From assembly GCA_944326015.1 (NCBI GenBank), contig CALVCJ010000016.1:1-35480 (forward strand): a stretch of 35,480 nucleotides of DNA, given 5' to 3'. Each line of letters begins with the position of its first letter. Position 1 is the first letter of the stretch. The stretch is from Candidatus Gastranaerophilales bacterium (GTDB lineage Bacteria > Cyanobacteriota > Vampirovibrionia > Gastranaerophilales > Gastranaerophilaceae). The notes beneath the pieces were generated by a model. The model was not told the DNA's origin and did not search any database. It saw nothing but the letters and a program-made list of their open reading frames with translations. Shown here one piece after another: positions 17,109 through 23,990 of this stretch. The position numbers and the translations under genes are program-made.

Positions 17109-17627
17109 ATGACAGTAAGTGCAGTAGGACAACAAGATAATTCCAAATTAAATACTATTATTAAGTCGACAGCGGCAGGTATGGCCGGTGGTTATGCGTT
17201 AAAGTATCTTTATCCTGTTCAGAAACAGGAAGATTTTATAAATCGTCGTTGGATGATTAATTATTGCCGTAAAGTGACGAATAAAGCAAAGGTGCAGGAG
17301 TTTAAAAACAATGGTGTGAAATCAAAAGCTCAGGATGTCTTTGTTAAAATGATTGAGTCAAAGGATAAAGATGCTTTTACAAGTAAAAATATTGCTGCAA
17401 GAGTTAAAGCTCTTGGCGGTGAAGAATCCTTTGCCGGTAAAGAATTTCGCGGTATTATAAGAAATGTCAACGAACTTTCAAAAGAGCTTACAAGAAATTT
17501 CGCAAAAGGATACCATGTTATGCTAAAATTAAAACGTCCGGCAATACCTTTCCTTGTTGCTGGTTCTGGAGTCGGCTTCCTCGCAGGTTTTGCGCACAAT
17601 GTCTTTAAAATGGATTTTGACGCATAA
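17109..17627 (+). CDS. Small membrane-associated protein of unknown function
   Basis: 172 aa, not recognised. The N-terminus has a short Gly/Ala-rich segment (STAAGMAGGYALKYLYP), the middle is basic and helical, and the C-terminus has a hydrophobic Gly-rich segment (IPFLVAGSGVGFLAGFAHNVF) that could span the membrane. The Gly-rich hydrophobic stretches resemble those of the proteins at 31116 and 31964, but without the ISFxG motif. It stands alone between a long leader and a terminator. The ribosome site is weak (AAAGG about 11 bases upstream). Confidence 0.65.
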   Translation: MTVSAVGQQDNSKLNTIIKSTAAGMAGGYALKYLYPVQKQEDFINRRWMINYCRKVTNKAKVQEFKNNGVKSKAQDVFVKMIESKDKDAFTSKNIAARVKALGGEESFAGKEFRGIIRNVNELSKELTRNFAKGYHVMLKLKRPAIPFLVAGSGVGFLAGFAHNVFKMDFDA

Positions 17628-17652
17628 ATTTTTTATTTTTCACCAAAAAAGT

Positions 17653-17688
17653 AAACAGTCGGATTAATTCAATTCGGCTGTTTTTTTT
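17653..17688. terminator. Bidirectional terminator
   Basis: AAACAGTCGGATT (17653-17665) pairs with AATTCGGCTGTTT (17671-17683) with two G-U pairs and a 5-base loop, followed by eight T. It serves the 17109 gene and, more weakly, miaB. Confidence 0.8.
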
Positions 17689-17696
17689 AATAAATA

Positions 17697-19043
17697 TTAT
17701 ATTATTTCTCCTTGCAGATACCATGTTTTGGCGCCCGTAATTTTTACGTTAACAAATTTCCCTGTCAAATCTTTGTCGCAAGGAATATGGACAGTTTTAA
17801 AGTTTCTTGTCTTTCCGGTATTTATTAATTTCCCTTTGCGTTCATAATAACTTTCGACTAAAACTTCCATCTCACGCCCGACATATTTAAGATTTGATTT
17901 CAAACAGTTTTCCTGTACTTTTTTATTTAAACGTTGAAATCTTGAATCCTTTACATCTTCGGGAATAAATTTGTCAATCCATTTTGCAGCAACTGTTTTT
18001 TCGCGTGGAGAGTAAGCTGCTACGTTGCAGTAGTCAAGTTCAAATTCATCAATTGCAGTAAGCGTTTCTTCAAACTGTTCTTCTGTTTCTCCGGGAAAAC
18101 CTGCGATAAAGTCGCTTGTTATAGTTACATCCGGCACCATAAGTCGGACTTTTTCAACAATTTTTGCATATGTTTCTCTGTTATATCGTCTGTTCATTGC
18201 TTTTAATACGGAAGAACTTCCCGATTGCATGGGAATATGGAAGTATTCACAAACCTTATCGAGCTCAACTACCGTTTTTATAAGCTCTTCTGTTATATCT
18301 GTCGGATAGGAGGTGACAAAACGTATTCTGAAATTACCTTCAAGAGCATTTAGTTCTCTTAAAAGCTGTGCAAGCCTGTAATTTACAAGTTCCAGTCTTG
18401 ATGGTTGTTTGCTTGAAAAGTCTTTGCCGTAGCTGTCCACGTTTTGTCCTAAAAGTGTAATTTCTTTAAATCCGGAATTTAGAGCGTCTTTAGCCTCTTT
18501 TATAATAACTTCCGGAAGTCTTGAACGTTCTCTGCCTCTGGTATATGGAACAATACAGTATGTACAAAAATTGTTGCATCCTTCTGTAATATTTATCCAG
18601 GCATTTGTCGATTTAACACGTTTAATCGGGTAACCTTTTTCGTTTTGTGTCGGCAAATTTGTTTCTTCGCATTCGCAAATTCTTTCACCAGCATTTACTC
18701 TTTTTATAACTTCTGCAAGCGCATAAATTTTGTGGGTTCCAAGAACGAAATCGACATATGGTGCTCTTGAAAAAATGTTTTTTGCTTTTTGCTGCGCAAC
18801 GCAGCCTGTAATACCTATTTTGAGTTCAGGTTTGTTTTGTTTCCATTTACCCCAGACTCCCAACTGGCTAAAAGCTTTATCCTCACTTAATTGTCTGATT
18901 GAACATGTGTTTACCATGAGTAAATCGGCTTTTTGCGGTTTTTTTGTTTCTTCGTATCCGAGATAAGAGAGCATGCCGAGCATTCTTTCCGTATCAGATT
19001 TATTCATCTGGCAGCCCATTGTTTCTATATATACTTTTTTCAT
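17697..19043 (-). CDS. miaB: tRNA-2-methylthio-N6-dimethylallyladenosine synthase
   Basis: Radical-SAM methylthiotransferase that modifies A37 of tRNAs reading UNN codons. 448 aa from the ATG at 19043; AGGA lies 8 bases before it, and the family begins at MKKVYIETMGCQMN. The N-terminal cluster ligands are Cys11, Cys47 and Cys81. The radical-SAM cluster is Cys156-x3-Cys160-x2-Cys163 in GCNNFCTYCIVPYTRGRERSR. A C-terminal TRAM-like domain (EVLVESYYERKGKLINTG) is present. An in-frame extension to 19091 lacks a ribosome site and is rejected. Confidence 0.96.
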   Translation of the reverse strand: MKKVYIETMGCQMNKSDTERMLGMLSYLGYEETKKPQKADLLMVNTCSIRQLSEDKAFSQLGVWGKWKQNKPELKIGITGCVAQQKAKNIFSRAPYVDFVLGTHKIYALAEVIKRVNAGERICECEETNLPTQNEKGYPIKRVKSTNAWINITEGCNNFCTYCIVPYTRGRERSRLPEVIIKEAKDALNSGFKEITLLGQNVDSYGKDFSSKQPSRLELVNYRLAQLLRELNALEGNFRIRFVTSYPTDITEELIKTVVELDKVCEYFHIPMQSGSSSVLKAMNRRYNRETYAKIVEKVRLMVPDVTITSDFIAGFPGETEEQFEETLTAIDEFELDYCNVAAYSPREKTVAAKWIDKFIPEDVKDSRFQRLNKKVQENCLKSNLKYVGREMEVLVESYYERKGKLINTGKTRNFKTVHIPCDKDLTGKFVNVKITGAKTWYLQGEII

Positions 19044-19177
19044 TTTTTGAATCCTGATATTTATACTTATATCATGTAAATTATAATACAAAAATAGGTA
19101 ATACTCTTGACTTTTGGCTGAAAAAATATTATTCTGGGATAAATGTTGTTTATAAGTGTATAAATATTGGAGACATT

Positions 19178-19612
19178 ATGAAGCAAAGGTTTTTATTAAT
19201 TACTCTGTTACTGTCAATTTTTCTGGCTATACCGGTTTTTTCTGATGAAAATATTGCAAACATTGAACCGGATAAGGATGAAATTATGGCGGAAGAAATT
19301 AAGCCGCTTGTTATACCTCCTAAATGGACTGATTTTTGTGAAACAGGTTATGAAAATGCTGTTTATAAAGACAGCCATGATTTATTTAATGTTTTCAGTT
19401 TTGTAAAATCCGAAAGGATTAAAAAGAAGTATTGGGCTGAGAGAAGGGTTAGTTTTGAAAAATATTTGAAAAGCTGCAACGCTCTTTCAGATGAAGCAAA
19501 AGCAACATGTTATGCGGAATTAAAAAAATCAGAAGAACAGAAAAATGATTTGTACAAGCTTCAAAGAAAGCAGCTTTTGTATGAAAGCAATGTTGATATT
19601 CACAGACGTTAG
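19178..19612 (+). CDS. Small exported protein of unknown function
   Basis: 144 aa. MKQRFLLITLLLSIFLAIPVFSDE is a clear signal peptide, probably cleaved after VFS. The mature part is charged and helical, with two Cys pairs near C48/C95 and C95/C107. It includes PPKWTDFCETGYENA and a basic C-terminal helix. A GGAG ribosome site precedes the ATG. It is likely periplasmic or secreted. It is followed directly by the tandem 99-bp repeats. Confidence 0.75.
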   Translation: MKQRFLLITLLLSIFLAIPVFSDENIANIEPDKDEIMAEEIKPLVIPPKWTDFCETGYENAVYKDSHDLFNVFSFVKSERIKKKYWAERRVSFEKYLKSCNALSDEAKATCYAELKKSEEQKNDLYKLQRKQLLYESNVDIHRR

Positions 19613-19629
19613 TTTTTTATAGGCAATTG

Positions 19630-20013
19630 TGTCATGCTGAATTTATTCCGGCATCATGCTAATTTAGATTTGTAACTCGACTTTGGTGAGATCCCGAACC
19701 AAGTTCGGGATGACATAAATAAAGTATCTGTCATGCTGAATTTATTTCAGCATCTTACTAATTTAGATTTGTAACTCGACTTTGGTGAGATCCCGAACCA
19801 AGTTCGGGATGACATAAATAAAGTATCTGTCATGCTGAATTTATTTCAGCATCTTACTAATTTAGATTTGTAACTCGACTTTGGTGAGATCCCGAACCAA
19901 GTTCGGGATGACATAAATAAAATATCTGTCATGCTGAATTTATTTCAGCATCTTACTAATTTAGATTTGTACCTTGACTTCCGGCGAGGTCTCGAACCAA
20001 GTTCGGGATGACT
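19630..20013. repeat. Four tandem 99-bp repeats, each with two hairpins
   Basis: Units begin at 19630, 19729, 19828 and 19927, with a constant period of 99. Units 2 and 3 are nearly identical; 1 and 4 diverge at the outer edges. Each unit runs from TGTCATGCTGAA to GGGATGACA and holds two palindromes: TGCTGAATTTATTTCAGCA and ATCCCGAACCAAGTTCGGGAT (the 20-base core is ATCCCGAAC-loop-GTTCGGGAT). The second palindrome belongs to the dispersed family seen at 2337-2400, 21868 and 23638. No spacers are present, so it is not a CRISPR array. Confidence 0.9.
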
Positions 20014-20021
20014 AAATTATG

Positions 20022-20210
20022 TCAGACTTGTTGTGTAATTATGTCAATTTCCTTGACTGCCAGGTCAAGGATTTCAAATATGTTGCCGATTTTGTCATTA
20101 TCAATCATTTCGTTTTCAGTGTATGCTTGTAAAACATGCAGATAGCTGGAAAGTTTTGTTGCATGTTCAGAGATTATTTGGAGCTGATCAAAATGAGATT
20201 TGTTGTTCAT
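20022..20210 (-). CDS. 62-aa helical protein, divergent from an AbrB-like gene
   Basis: Not recognised. It is helical throughout: HFDQLQIISEHATKLSSYLHVLQ, a turn at ENEMIDNDK, then IGNIFEILDLAVKEID. It starts from a strong promoter (TTGACA at 20248-20243 and TAGAAT at 20225-20220 on the minus strand, 17-base spacer) only 9 bases before the ATG, leaving almost no leader. It is divergent from the AbrB/MazE-type gene at 20297 and resembles the 1759 gene in size, helicity and arrangement. A role as the partner of the DNA-binding protein (toxin-antitoxin-like) is plausible but unproven. Confidence 0.6.
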   Translation of the reverse strand: MNNKSHFDQLQIISEHATKLSSYLHVLQAYTENEMIDNDKIGNIFEILDLAVKEIDIITQQV

Positions 20211-20296
20211 TATAATAATATTCTAATGTTATTATAATCATTTGTCAATAATATTTTGTTATAATATTGTAGTAATTTTATTATAATGAGGTAATA
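20211..20296. promoter_or_regulatory. Divergent control region with repeated TTATAAT boxes
   Basis: Contains the 20210 gene's promoter and three copies of (A)TTATAAT(A) at 20231-20238, 20259-20265 and 20280-20287. These may be sites for the AbrB-like protein, or simply AT-rich -10 boxes. The spacing is 28 and about 22 bases. Confidence 0.4.
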
Positions 20297-20461
20297 ATGG
20301 TTCGTAGAAAATTACAGACAATTGGCACAAGTTACGGCATAATAATTCCTAAGCTTTACCTTGAAGAAATGGGTATTAACCCTGTTTTGCACGATGTGGA
20401 CATTGAGGTAAAAGACAAAATCTTAACGGTTAAAAAACTCGATAAAGAAAAAAATAATTAA
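20297..20461 (+). CDS. AbrB/MazE-type DNA-binding protein (54 aa)
   Basis: A short gene beginning MVRRKLQTIGTSYGIIIPK. The pattern of a GTSxGIxIPK swapped-hairpin core followed by LYLEEMGI and VDIEVKDKILTVKK is characteristic of SpoVT-AbrB/MazE domains, which bind DNA as dimers and often act as antitoxins. GAGGT lies 5 bases before the ATG. It is divergent from the 62-aa gene at 20210 and ends 2 bases from the remnant of the HEPN toxin gene. It could be the antitoxin of a pair with the 62-aa protein. Confidence 0.75.
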   Translation: MVRRKLQTIGTSYGIIIPKLYLEEMGINPVLHDVDIEVKDKILTVKKLDKEKNN

Positions 20462-20463
20462 TT

Positions 20464-20732
20464 TTATTTTTGTAAATAGTTTTTTATTGTGTTTACAAAT
20501 ATTTTGACATCTTTTATTGAGGAACGTAAATCATCTTCATTAACTGGGCATGTTTAGATGTAATAAAATTGTCTGTGTATGCTAAAGCTGTAACTATATA
20601 AAAAATTGCATAGTATAGTCTGTTTTGACAAGTTGTGTAAAATTTGTTTTCAAAATTATATTCTGCTGCGACTAAGGCATCATCAGCTTTTTTGATTACA
20701 TTATTAATTATAATTTTGGGATCAAATTCCAT
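20464..20732 (-). pseudogene. HEPN-domain toxin remnant (internal deletion and frameshift)
   Basis: The N-terminal half reads MEFDPKIIINNVIKKADDAL...NRLYYAIFYIVTALA...SKHAQLMKMI, the start of a HEPN (UPF0332-like) domain; it stops after 72 aa at 20514. Immediately behind, in another frame, the same strand encodes DDLRSSIKDVKIFVNTIKNY and a stop at 20464-20466, which matches the expected last helix of the same domain. About 40 middle residues are missing and the frame has shifted, so the toxin is almost surely inactive. It overlaps the MNT gene by 11 bases, the usual HEPN-MNT operon layout. Confidence 0.7.
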
Positions 20733-21036
20733 AATAAATTCCTTTATTTACAACCTGATTATAGTAGATAGGATTTTTTTTAAGTGCTGCCATCGTTGTA
20801 GGATGAAGGTCTAAAACAACATCCATTTCAGCTTCAAGTTTTCCTATTATTCCCCATAAATTCATACGTTCTTTCCGCGTTAATTCGTTATCAAATAGGG
20901 CTACAATATCTATATCACTGTTTTTTTTTGCACAGTGAGCTGCATAAGATCCGTATAAATAAACTCCTTTAAAATCAATAAATAAGTCTTTAATTTTTTT
21001 ATTCAGCTTAACTAATAATTCATCAATATCTGTCAT
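20722..21036 (-). CDS. MNT-type nucleotidyltransferase antitoxin
   Basis: 104 aa from the ATG at 21036 (an in-frame TTG lies at 21042). The minimal nucleotidyltransferase signature is GSYAAHCAKKNSDIDIVAL, with a third acid in MDVVLDLH. In known HEPN-MNT pairs this protein neutralises the HEPN RNase, in some cases by adding AMP to it. Here it looks intact while its HEPN partner is broken, as expected when the toxin decays first. There is no clear Shine-Dalgarno sequence. Confidence 0.8.
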   Translation of the reverse strand: MTDIDELLVKLNKKIKDLFIDFKGVYLYGSYAAHCAKKNSDIDIVALFDNELTRKERMNLWGIIGKLEAEMDVVLDLHPTTMAALKKNPIYYNQVVNKGIYYGI

Positions 21037-21100
21037 GTACAAAATATAACATTTATTTCATGAGAATTCAATAGTTATTATAAGCCATTTTGTAAATTAA

Positions 21101-21127
21101 AAAGACCTCTTATTAAAAGAGGTCTTT
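21101..21127 (-). terminator. Terminator of the rubrerythrin gene
   Basis: AAAGACCTCTT and AAGAGGTCTTT form a perfect 11-bp stem with a 5-base loop, with a T-rich exit on the minus strand. Confidence 0.82.
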
Positions 21128-21150
21128 TGTGTACTTGATTATGACATCAA

Positions 21151-21693
21151 TTATGAAAAATATCTTTTCAACAGACCGTCAAAACCTCTGCCGTGGCGTG
21201 CTTCATCTTTAGCCATTTCATGAACCGTGTCATGAATTGCATCATAGCCTAATTGTTTTGCTCTAGCAGCAATTGCAAGTTTGCCTTCACATGCACCGTG
21301 TTCTGCTTCTGCACGTAATTCAAGGTTTTTCTTAGTTGAATCTGTAACAACTTCGCCTAACAATTCAGCGAATTTTGCAGCGTGTTCAGCTTCTTCAAAA
21401 GCGTATCTCTTGTAAGCTTCTGCAACTTCAGGGTAGCCTTCTCTTTCAGCAACTCTTGACATTGCAAGATACATACCGACTTCTGTGCATTCGCCTGTAA
21501 AGTGTGCTCTCAAACCGTCCATAACTTCTTTATCTTCAACTTTTCCGTCGCCTACTTTATGTTCACAGGCATAAACTTTGCCTTCTGCTGTATTTATTTC
21601 TTTGAATGTTGTTGCACCGCAAAGGGGGCATCTTTCAGGTGCCTTATCAGCTTCTGTTGACCAGCCGCATACTGTACATACAAATTTTGCCAT
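21151..21693 (-). CDS. Reverse rubrerythrin (rubredoxin domain first)
   Basis: 180-aa cytosolic non-haem iron protein that reduces peroxide in anaerobes. The rubredoxin-like knuckles come first (Cys6, Cys9, Cys22, Cys25), followed by a four-helix diiron domain with glutamates in [11 protein letters not shown], the EEAEHAAKF motif and the second half EAEHGACEG...KDEARHGRG. This order is that of 'reverse' rubrerythrins. AAAGGTGG precedes the ATG. The promoter is TTTACA (21773-21768 minus) and TATGAT (21750-21745 minus), 17-base spacer. Confidence 0.92.
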   Translation of the reverse strand: MAKFVCTVCGWSTEADKAPERCPLCGATTFKEINTAEGKVYACEHKVGDGKVEDKEVMDGLRAHFTGECTEVGMYLAMSRVAEREGYPEVAEAYKRYAFEEAEHAAKFAELLGEVVTDSTKKNLELRAEAEHGACEGKLAIAARAKQLGYDAIHDTVHEMAKDEARHGRGFDGLLKRYFS

Positions 21694-22111
21694 TTTTTAC
21701 CACCTTTCTTAATTAAAAATGATCTCTCTTTTTCTACATGTTTAATCATACTACATAAAGTTTTATTTGTAAAGTAGGAATTATTCTCATTTTTATTAAA
21801 TGAATGATCTCTCTCTCTTTTCTGATAGTCTGTCTGATAGTGACGTTCCGGTATTATACGTAATGTCCTGAAACAAGTTTAGGATGACAATAATACTGCT
21901 TAAAAAATTAAAACATTTCAAAATTTTCTTATTATTGAGCGGTAGGCTTCAAAAAAAAGACCTTGTATTATCAAGGTCAAGGTTGGTTATTTTGGTTATG
22001 TTATAGTTATATAATTTATTTCGGCTTTTACATTTTTTATAATTATCCTCAAGATTAAGATTTGCCATGCTTTTAGTAAAACTTTACAAAACTTTATGTT
22101 ATTATATTGAT
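21694..22111. other. 418-bp intergenic region upstream of the rubrerythrin and YkgJ-type genes
   Basis: Contains the rubrerythrin promoter and leader (21694-21773). A 12-base direct repeat (minus strand AGAGAGATCATT) occurs near 21718 in the leader and near 21803 upstream of the -35 box. A half-copy of the GAAACAAGTT...GATGACA repeat lies near 21868-21890, and a minus-strand terminator at 21951-21978. No tRNA or convincing small gene was seen. Confidence 0.6.
21951..21978 (-). terminator. Orphan minus-strand terminator
   Basis: GACCTTG (21959-21965) pairs with CAAGGTC (21972-21978), followed on the minus strand by eight T (21958-21951). No gene upstream on that strand clearly needs it, so it may end a small RNA from the 21979-22110 interval. 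Confidence 0.55.
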
Positions 22112-22543
22112 ATGTTAGAAAAATTAAAAAAACTTTTTCTGTCAAAGATATTGAAGCGTAAATATTACAGAACCGGAAAATGCAATGCATGCGGTAAATG
22201 CTGCACGCAGATATATGTAAAACATTACAAGCATGTTGTGCAGGATGAAAAAGAATTTGAGAAACTTCAATACCTGCATCGTTTTTACAGATACCTTAAA
22301 GTTATAGGAAAAGATGATATCGGCTTAGTTTTTGAATGTCAAAATTTAGATCCTGTTACTCATAAGTGTAAAATTCATAGAACAAGACCAGGAATTTGCA
22401 GACGTTATCCGCAGGAGGAATTGTTTTCGATGGGAGGAGCTTTGTCTGATGACTGCGGGTATAAAATGGAGCCTATAATCCCTTTTAGTGAAGTGTTAAA
22501 AAAAACTGCAAAGAAAAAGCATTTTTTATTTTGTGAAAGATAA
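22112..22543 (+). CDS. YkgJ-family cysteine cluster protein
   Basis: 143 aa. The signature CNACGKCCTQ (Cys24, 27, 30, 31) with a later C-x(n)-C pair in ECQNLDPVTHKCKIHRTRPGICRRYP is diagnostic of the YkgJ/UPF0153 family, proposed to bind zinc or an iron-sulfur cluster. Its biochemical role is not established. The ATG at 22112 is favoured over an in-frame start at 22067: the upstream extension is hydrophobic and unlike the family, and a TATTAT box (22100-22105) ends 6 bases before this ATG. It overlaps the convergent gene at 22526 by 18 bases. Confidence 0.82.
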   Translation: MLEKLKKLFLSKILKRKYYRTGKCNACGKCCTQIYVKHYKHVVQDEKEFEKLQYLHRFYRYLKVIGKDDIGLVFECQNLDPVTHKCKIHRTRPGICRRYPQEELFSMGGALSDDCGYKMEPIIPFSEVLKKTAKKKHFLFCER

Positions 22544-23098
22544 ATCTGTGTTATTTAATTCCACAATATCAAAATAATCTTCAAGATTATGCTGTTTATT
22601 TAAGCTTTTATCCAGTATAATTTCAAGCTGACCGCTAAGTGTATGCAGGACAATTTTTTCTTCACCTGATTTACTTCCGGCAAGTATAGATGCATCAATG
22701 TCAGGCCTGTCGCATATTATACCGGCTATTTTATTAACAGTATTTATTGTATTTTCTCCGTTTGCACTTTTTATATTTTCTCCGCCAATTATCCATGCGG
22801 TTAACTTACCTTTTGCTAATTTTTTAAGTTCTTCGACTTTTAAAGCAATTTCGTCAATTATTTGTTGAATTTTTCCGTTAATAGGAACAATTTTTATAAT
22901 GCCATCTTTTTCATTTCTTACAATTACTGCGAGATTTTGTGCGTCTGCTTTTGAGGTAAATACTTTACCGTTTGTCAATTTACAGTTATTCTGTGAGCTC
23001 AGGTGTCTGTAAGCTTTTGATGTAGTTGTTATTGCTGTATCATATGCTTGGGGGTTAAAAATAAGACTGGAATGACCTTGAAAACTTATATTATTCAT
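22526..23098 (-). CDS. ISFxG-type protein with a CheD-like C-terminal pattern
   Basis: 190 aa, cytosolic by appearance. The N-terminus MNNISFQGHSSLIF carries the ISFxG motif found in five proteins of this window. The C-terminal part (about 98-160) has AWIIGGENI, NTVNKIAGII, and DASILAGSKSGEEKIVLHTLSGQLEI. Its spacing resembles the GGANM...AVREIL...AEDLGG...GRKVxFxxxTGxV pattern of CheD deamidases. The usual catalytic Cys and His of CheD are not evident, so the similarity may be of fold only or fortuitous. AAGGAG lies about 11 bases before the ATG. It has a GCAAAAAA-type promoter element at 23136-23153. Confidence 0.6.
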   Translation of the reverse strand: MNNISFQGHSSLIFNPQAYDTAITTTSKAYRHLSSQNNCKLTNGKVFTSKADAQNLAVIVRNEKDGIIKIVPINGKIQQIIDEIALKVEELKKLAKGKLTAWIIGGENIKSANGENTINTVNKIAGIICDRPDIDASILAGSKSGEEKIVLHTLSGQLEIILDKSLNKQHNLEDYFDIVELNNTDLSFTK

Positions 23099-23120
23099 AT
23101 TGATAGAAACTCCTTTGTAT

Positions 23121-23153
23121 ATAATAAAGGTACGTAAAAATATTTTTTGCTAC
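23121..23153 (-). promoter_or_regulatory. GC-A-tract-T-tract promoter element, copy 1
   Basis: On the minus strand, GTAGCAAAAAATATTTTT (23153-23136) is followed 24 bases after the G of GC by a TATTAT box (23126-23121). 17 of 18 bases match the element at 32835-32818. Confidence 0.55.
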
Positions 23154-23224
23154 TTTCAGGTAATGAAAAATTTGACATTGTCGTTTAATCTGATAATGTA
23201 GAATTATTGAAAGGCTTATTGAAT

Positions 23225-23542
23225 ATGAAAAAGTATATATTATTAAGTGCATTAACTATTTCTTTGCCTGTCTATGCAGTTTGCAGCGTCACAGGCGGAG
23301 CCTGTAGTCTAAGTTCAAATTGGGAGTCAAAATCTATTAACCAAAGACTTGTTCCTGACAATTTGCAAGATCTTAAAAGGACTGATGCGTTCCAGCCTTC
23401 TTACAGAAAGCCATATTACGACATGTTGATAAATACGGAAGAAGAAAAAACAACTTTACCTCCTGAGAATAATTATAATTCCAACTGTCAATTTGGTGTT
23501 TGTCTTCCCGGAGTAGAGCCCGGGGAGGATGTATTAGAATAG
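23225..23542 (+). CDS. Small secreted cysteine-containing protein
   Basis: 105 aa from the ATG at 23225. MKKYILLSALTISLPVYA is a signal peptide with cleavage after VYA. The mature protein begins VCSVTGGACS and ends with CQFGVCLPGVEPGED, so two Cys pairs frame a polar, proline-containing middle. It is likely a secreted or periplasmic disulfide protein. No family was recognised. An in-frame start at 23207 would place extra residues before the signal and is less likely. AAAGG lies about 10 bases upstream, and a strong terminator follows. Confidence 0.72.
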   Translation: MKKYILLSALTISLPVYAVCSVTGGACSLSSNWESKSINQRLVPDNLQDLKRTDAFQPSYRKPYYDMLINTEEEKTTLPPENNYNSNCQFGVCLPGVEPGEDVLE

Positions 23543-23550
23543 CTGGAAGA

Positions 23551-23575
23551 AAACGGGGCAACTAGCCCCGTTTTT
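23551..23575 (+). terminator. Rho-independent terminator
   Basis: AAACGGGGC (23551-23559) pairs perfectly with GCCCCGTTT (23565-23573) over a 5-base loop and runs into T residues. Confidence 0.88.
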
Positions 23576-23763
23576 ACTTACTCTTAGGTCTGCATAACAA
23601 TAGCTAAAATTACATCCGATATAGATATAAGATATTCTGAAACAAGTTCAGTATGACGTTAGTCCCCGAGTTCATTTAACGAGTAAAGCGGTATCAAAAA
23701 TATAAGTAAAATATTTTGAACACCTGTAAAAGCGTTTTATGCAAAGCCGTAAGCTATTTTGGG

Positions 23764-23781
23764 GGGAGCGGCTACGCTCCC
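23764..23781 (-). terminator. GC-rich hairpin at the end of the tyrS operon
   Basis: GGGAGCG and CGCTCCC form a 7-bp stem with a 4-base loop. The TAG stop of the 67-aa gene lies in the loop. No T-run follows, so it may stop RNA decay rather than end transcription. Confidence 0.5.
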
Positions 23782-23975
23782 TCGGCAACAACTGTTGCAA
23801 TGAGTTCTCCGTAACTGTTCATAGAACCGTCAGTTTCTTCTACTACGTAAGAATAACCTTCCTTGCCTTCAACGGCTTTTTCAGCTTTTTGCAATGCTTC
23901 ATCATAATCTTTTGTTTCTGCAACTAATGTTTTTGAAAATTCAGAATGATTTTTTAATGTATATACGTGATACAT
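23772..23975 (-). CDS. 67-aa protein of unknown function in the tyrS-cysE operon
   Basis: Starts MYHVYTLKNHSEFSKTLVAE, with a predicted beta-alpha-beta pattern (DYDEALQKAEKAVEG helix, then YSYVVEETDG and GELIATVVAEGA strands). It has no signal peptide. AAAGGAGA lies 8 bases before the ATG. It starts 15 bases after cysE ends, so it is the last gene of the operon. No function can be assigned. Confidence 0.7.
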   Translation of the reverse strand: MYHVYTLKNHSEFSKTLVAETKDYDEALQKAEKAVEGKEGYSYVVEETDGSMNSYGELIATVVAEGA

Positions 23976-23990
23976 CGTTTAATTCTCCTT

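Noticed and set aside
19630-20013. Tandem repeats considered as a CRISPR array
   Set aside because: Units are contiguous 99-bp copies without variable spacers, and no cas gene is near.
21996-22190. Minus-strand open frame of 64 codons upstream of the orphan terminator
   Set aside because: Most of it is antisense to the YkgJ-type gene and its promoter, and the peptide is an unstructured AT-rich translation. A small RNA seems likelier.
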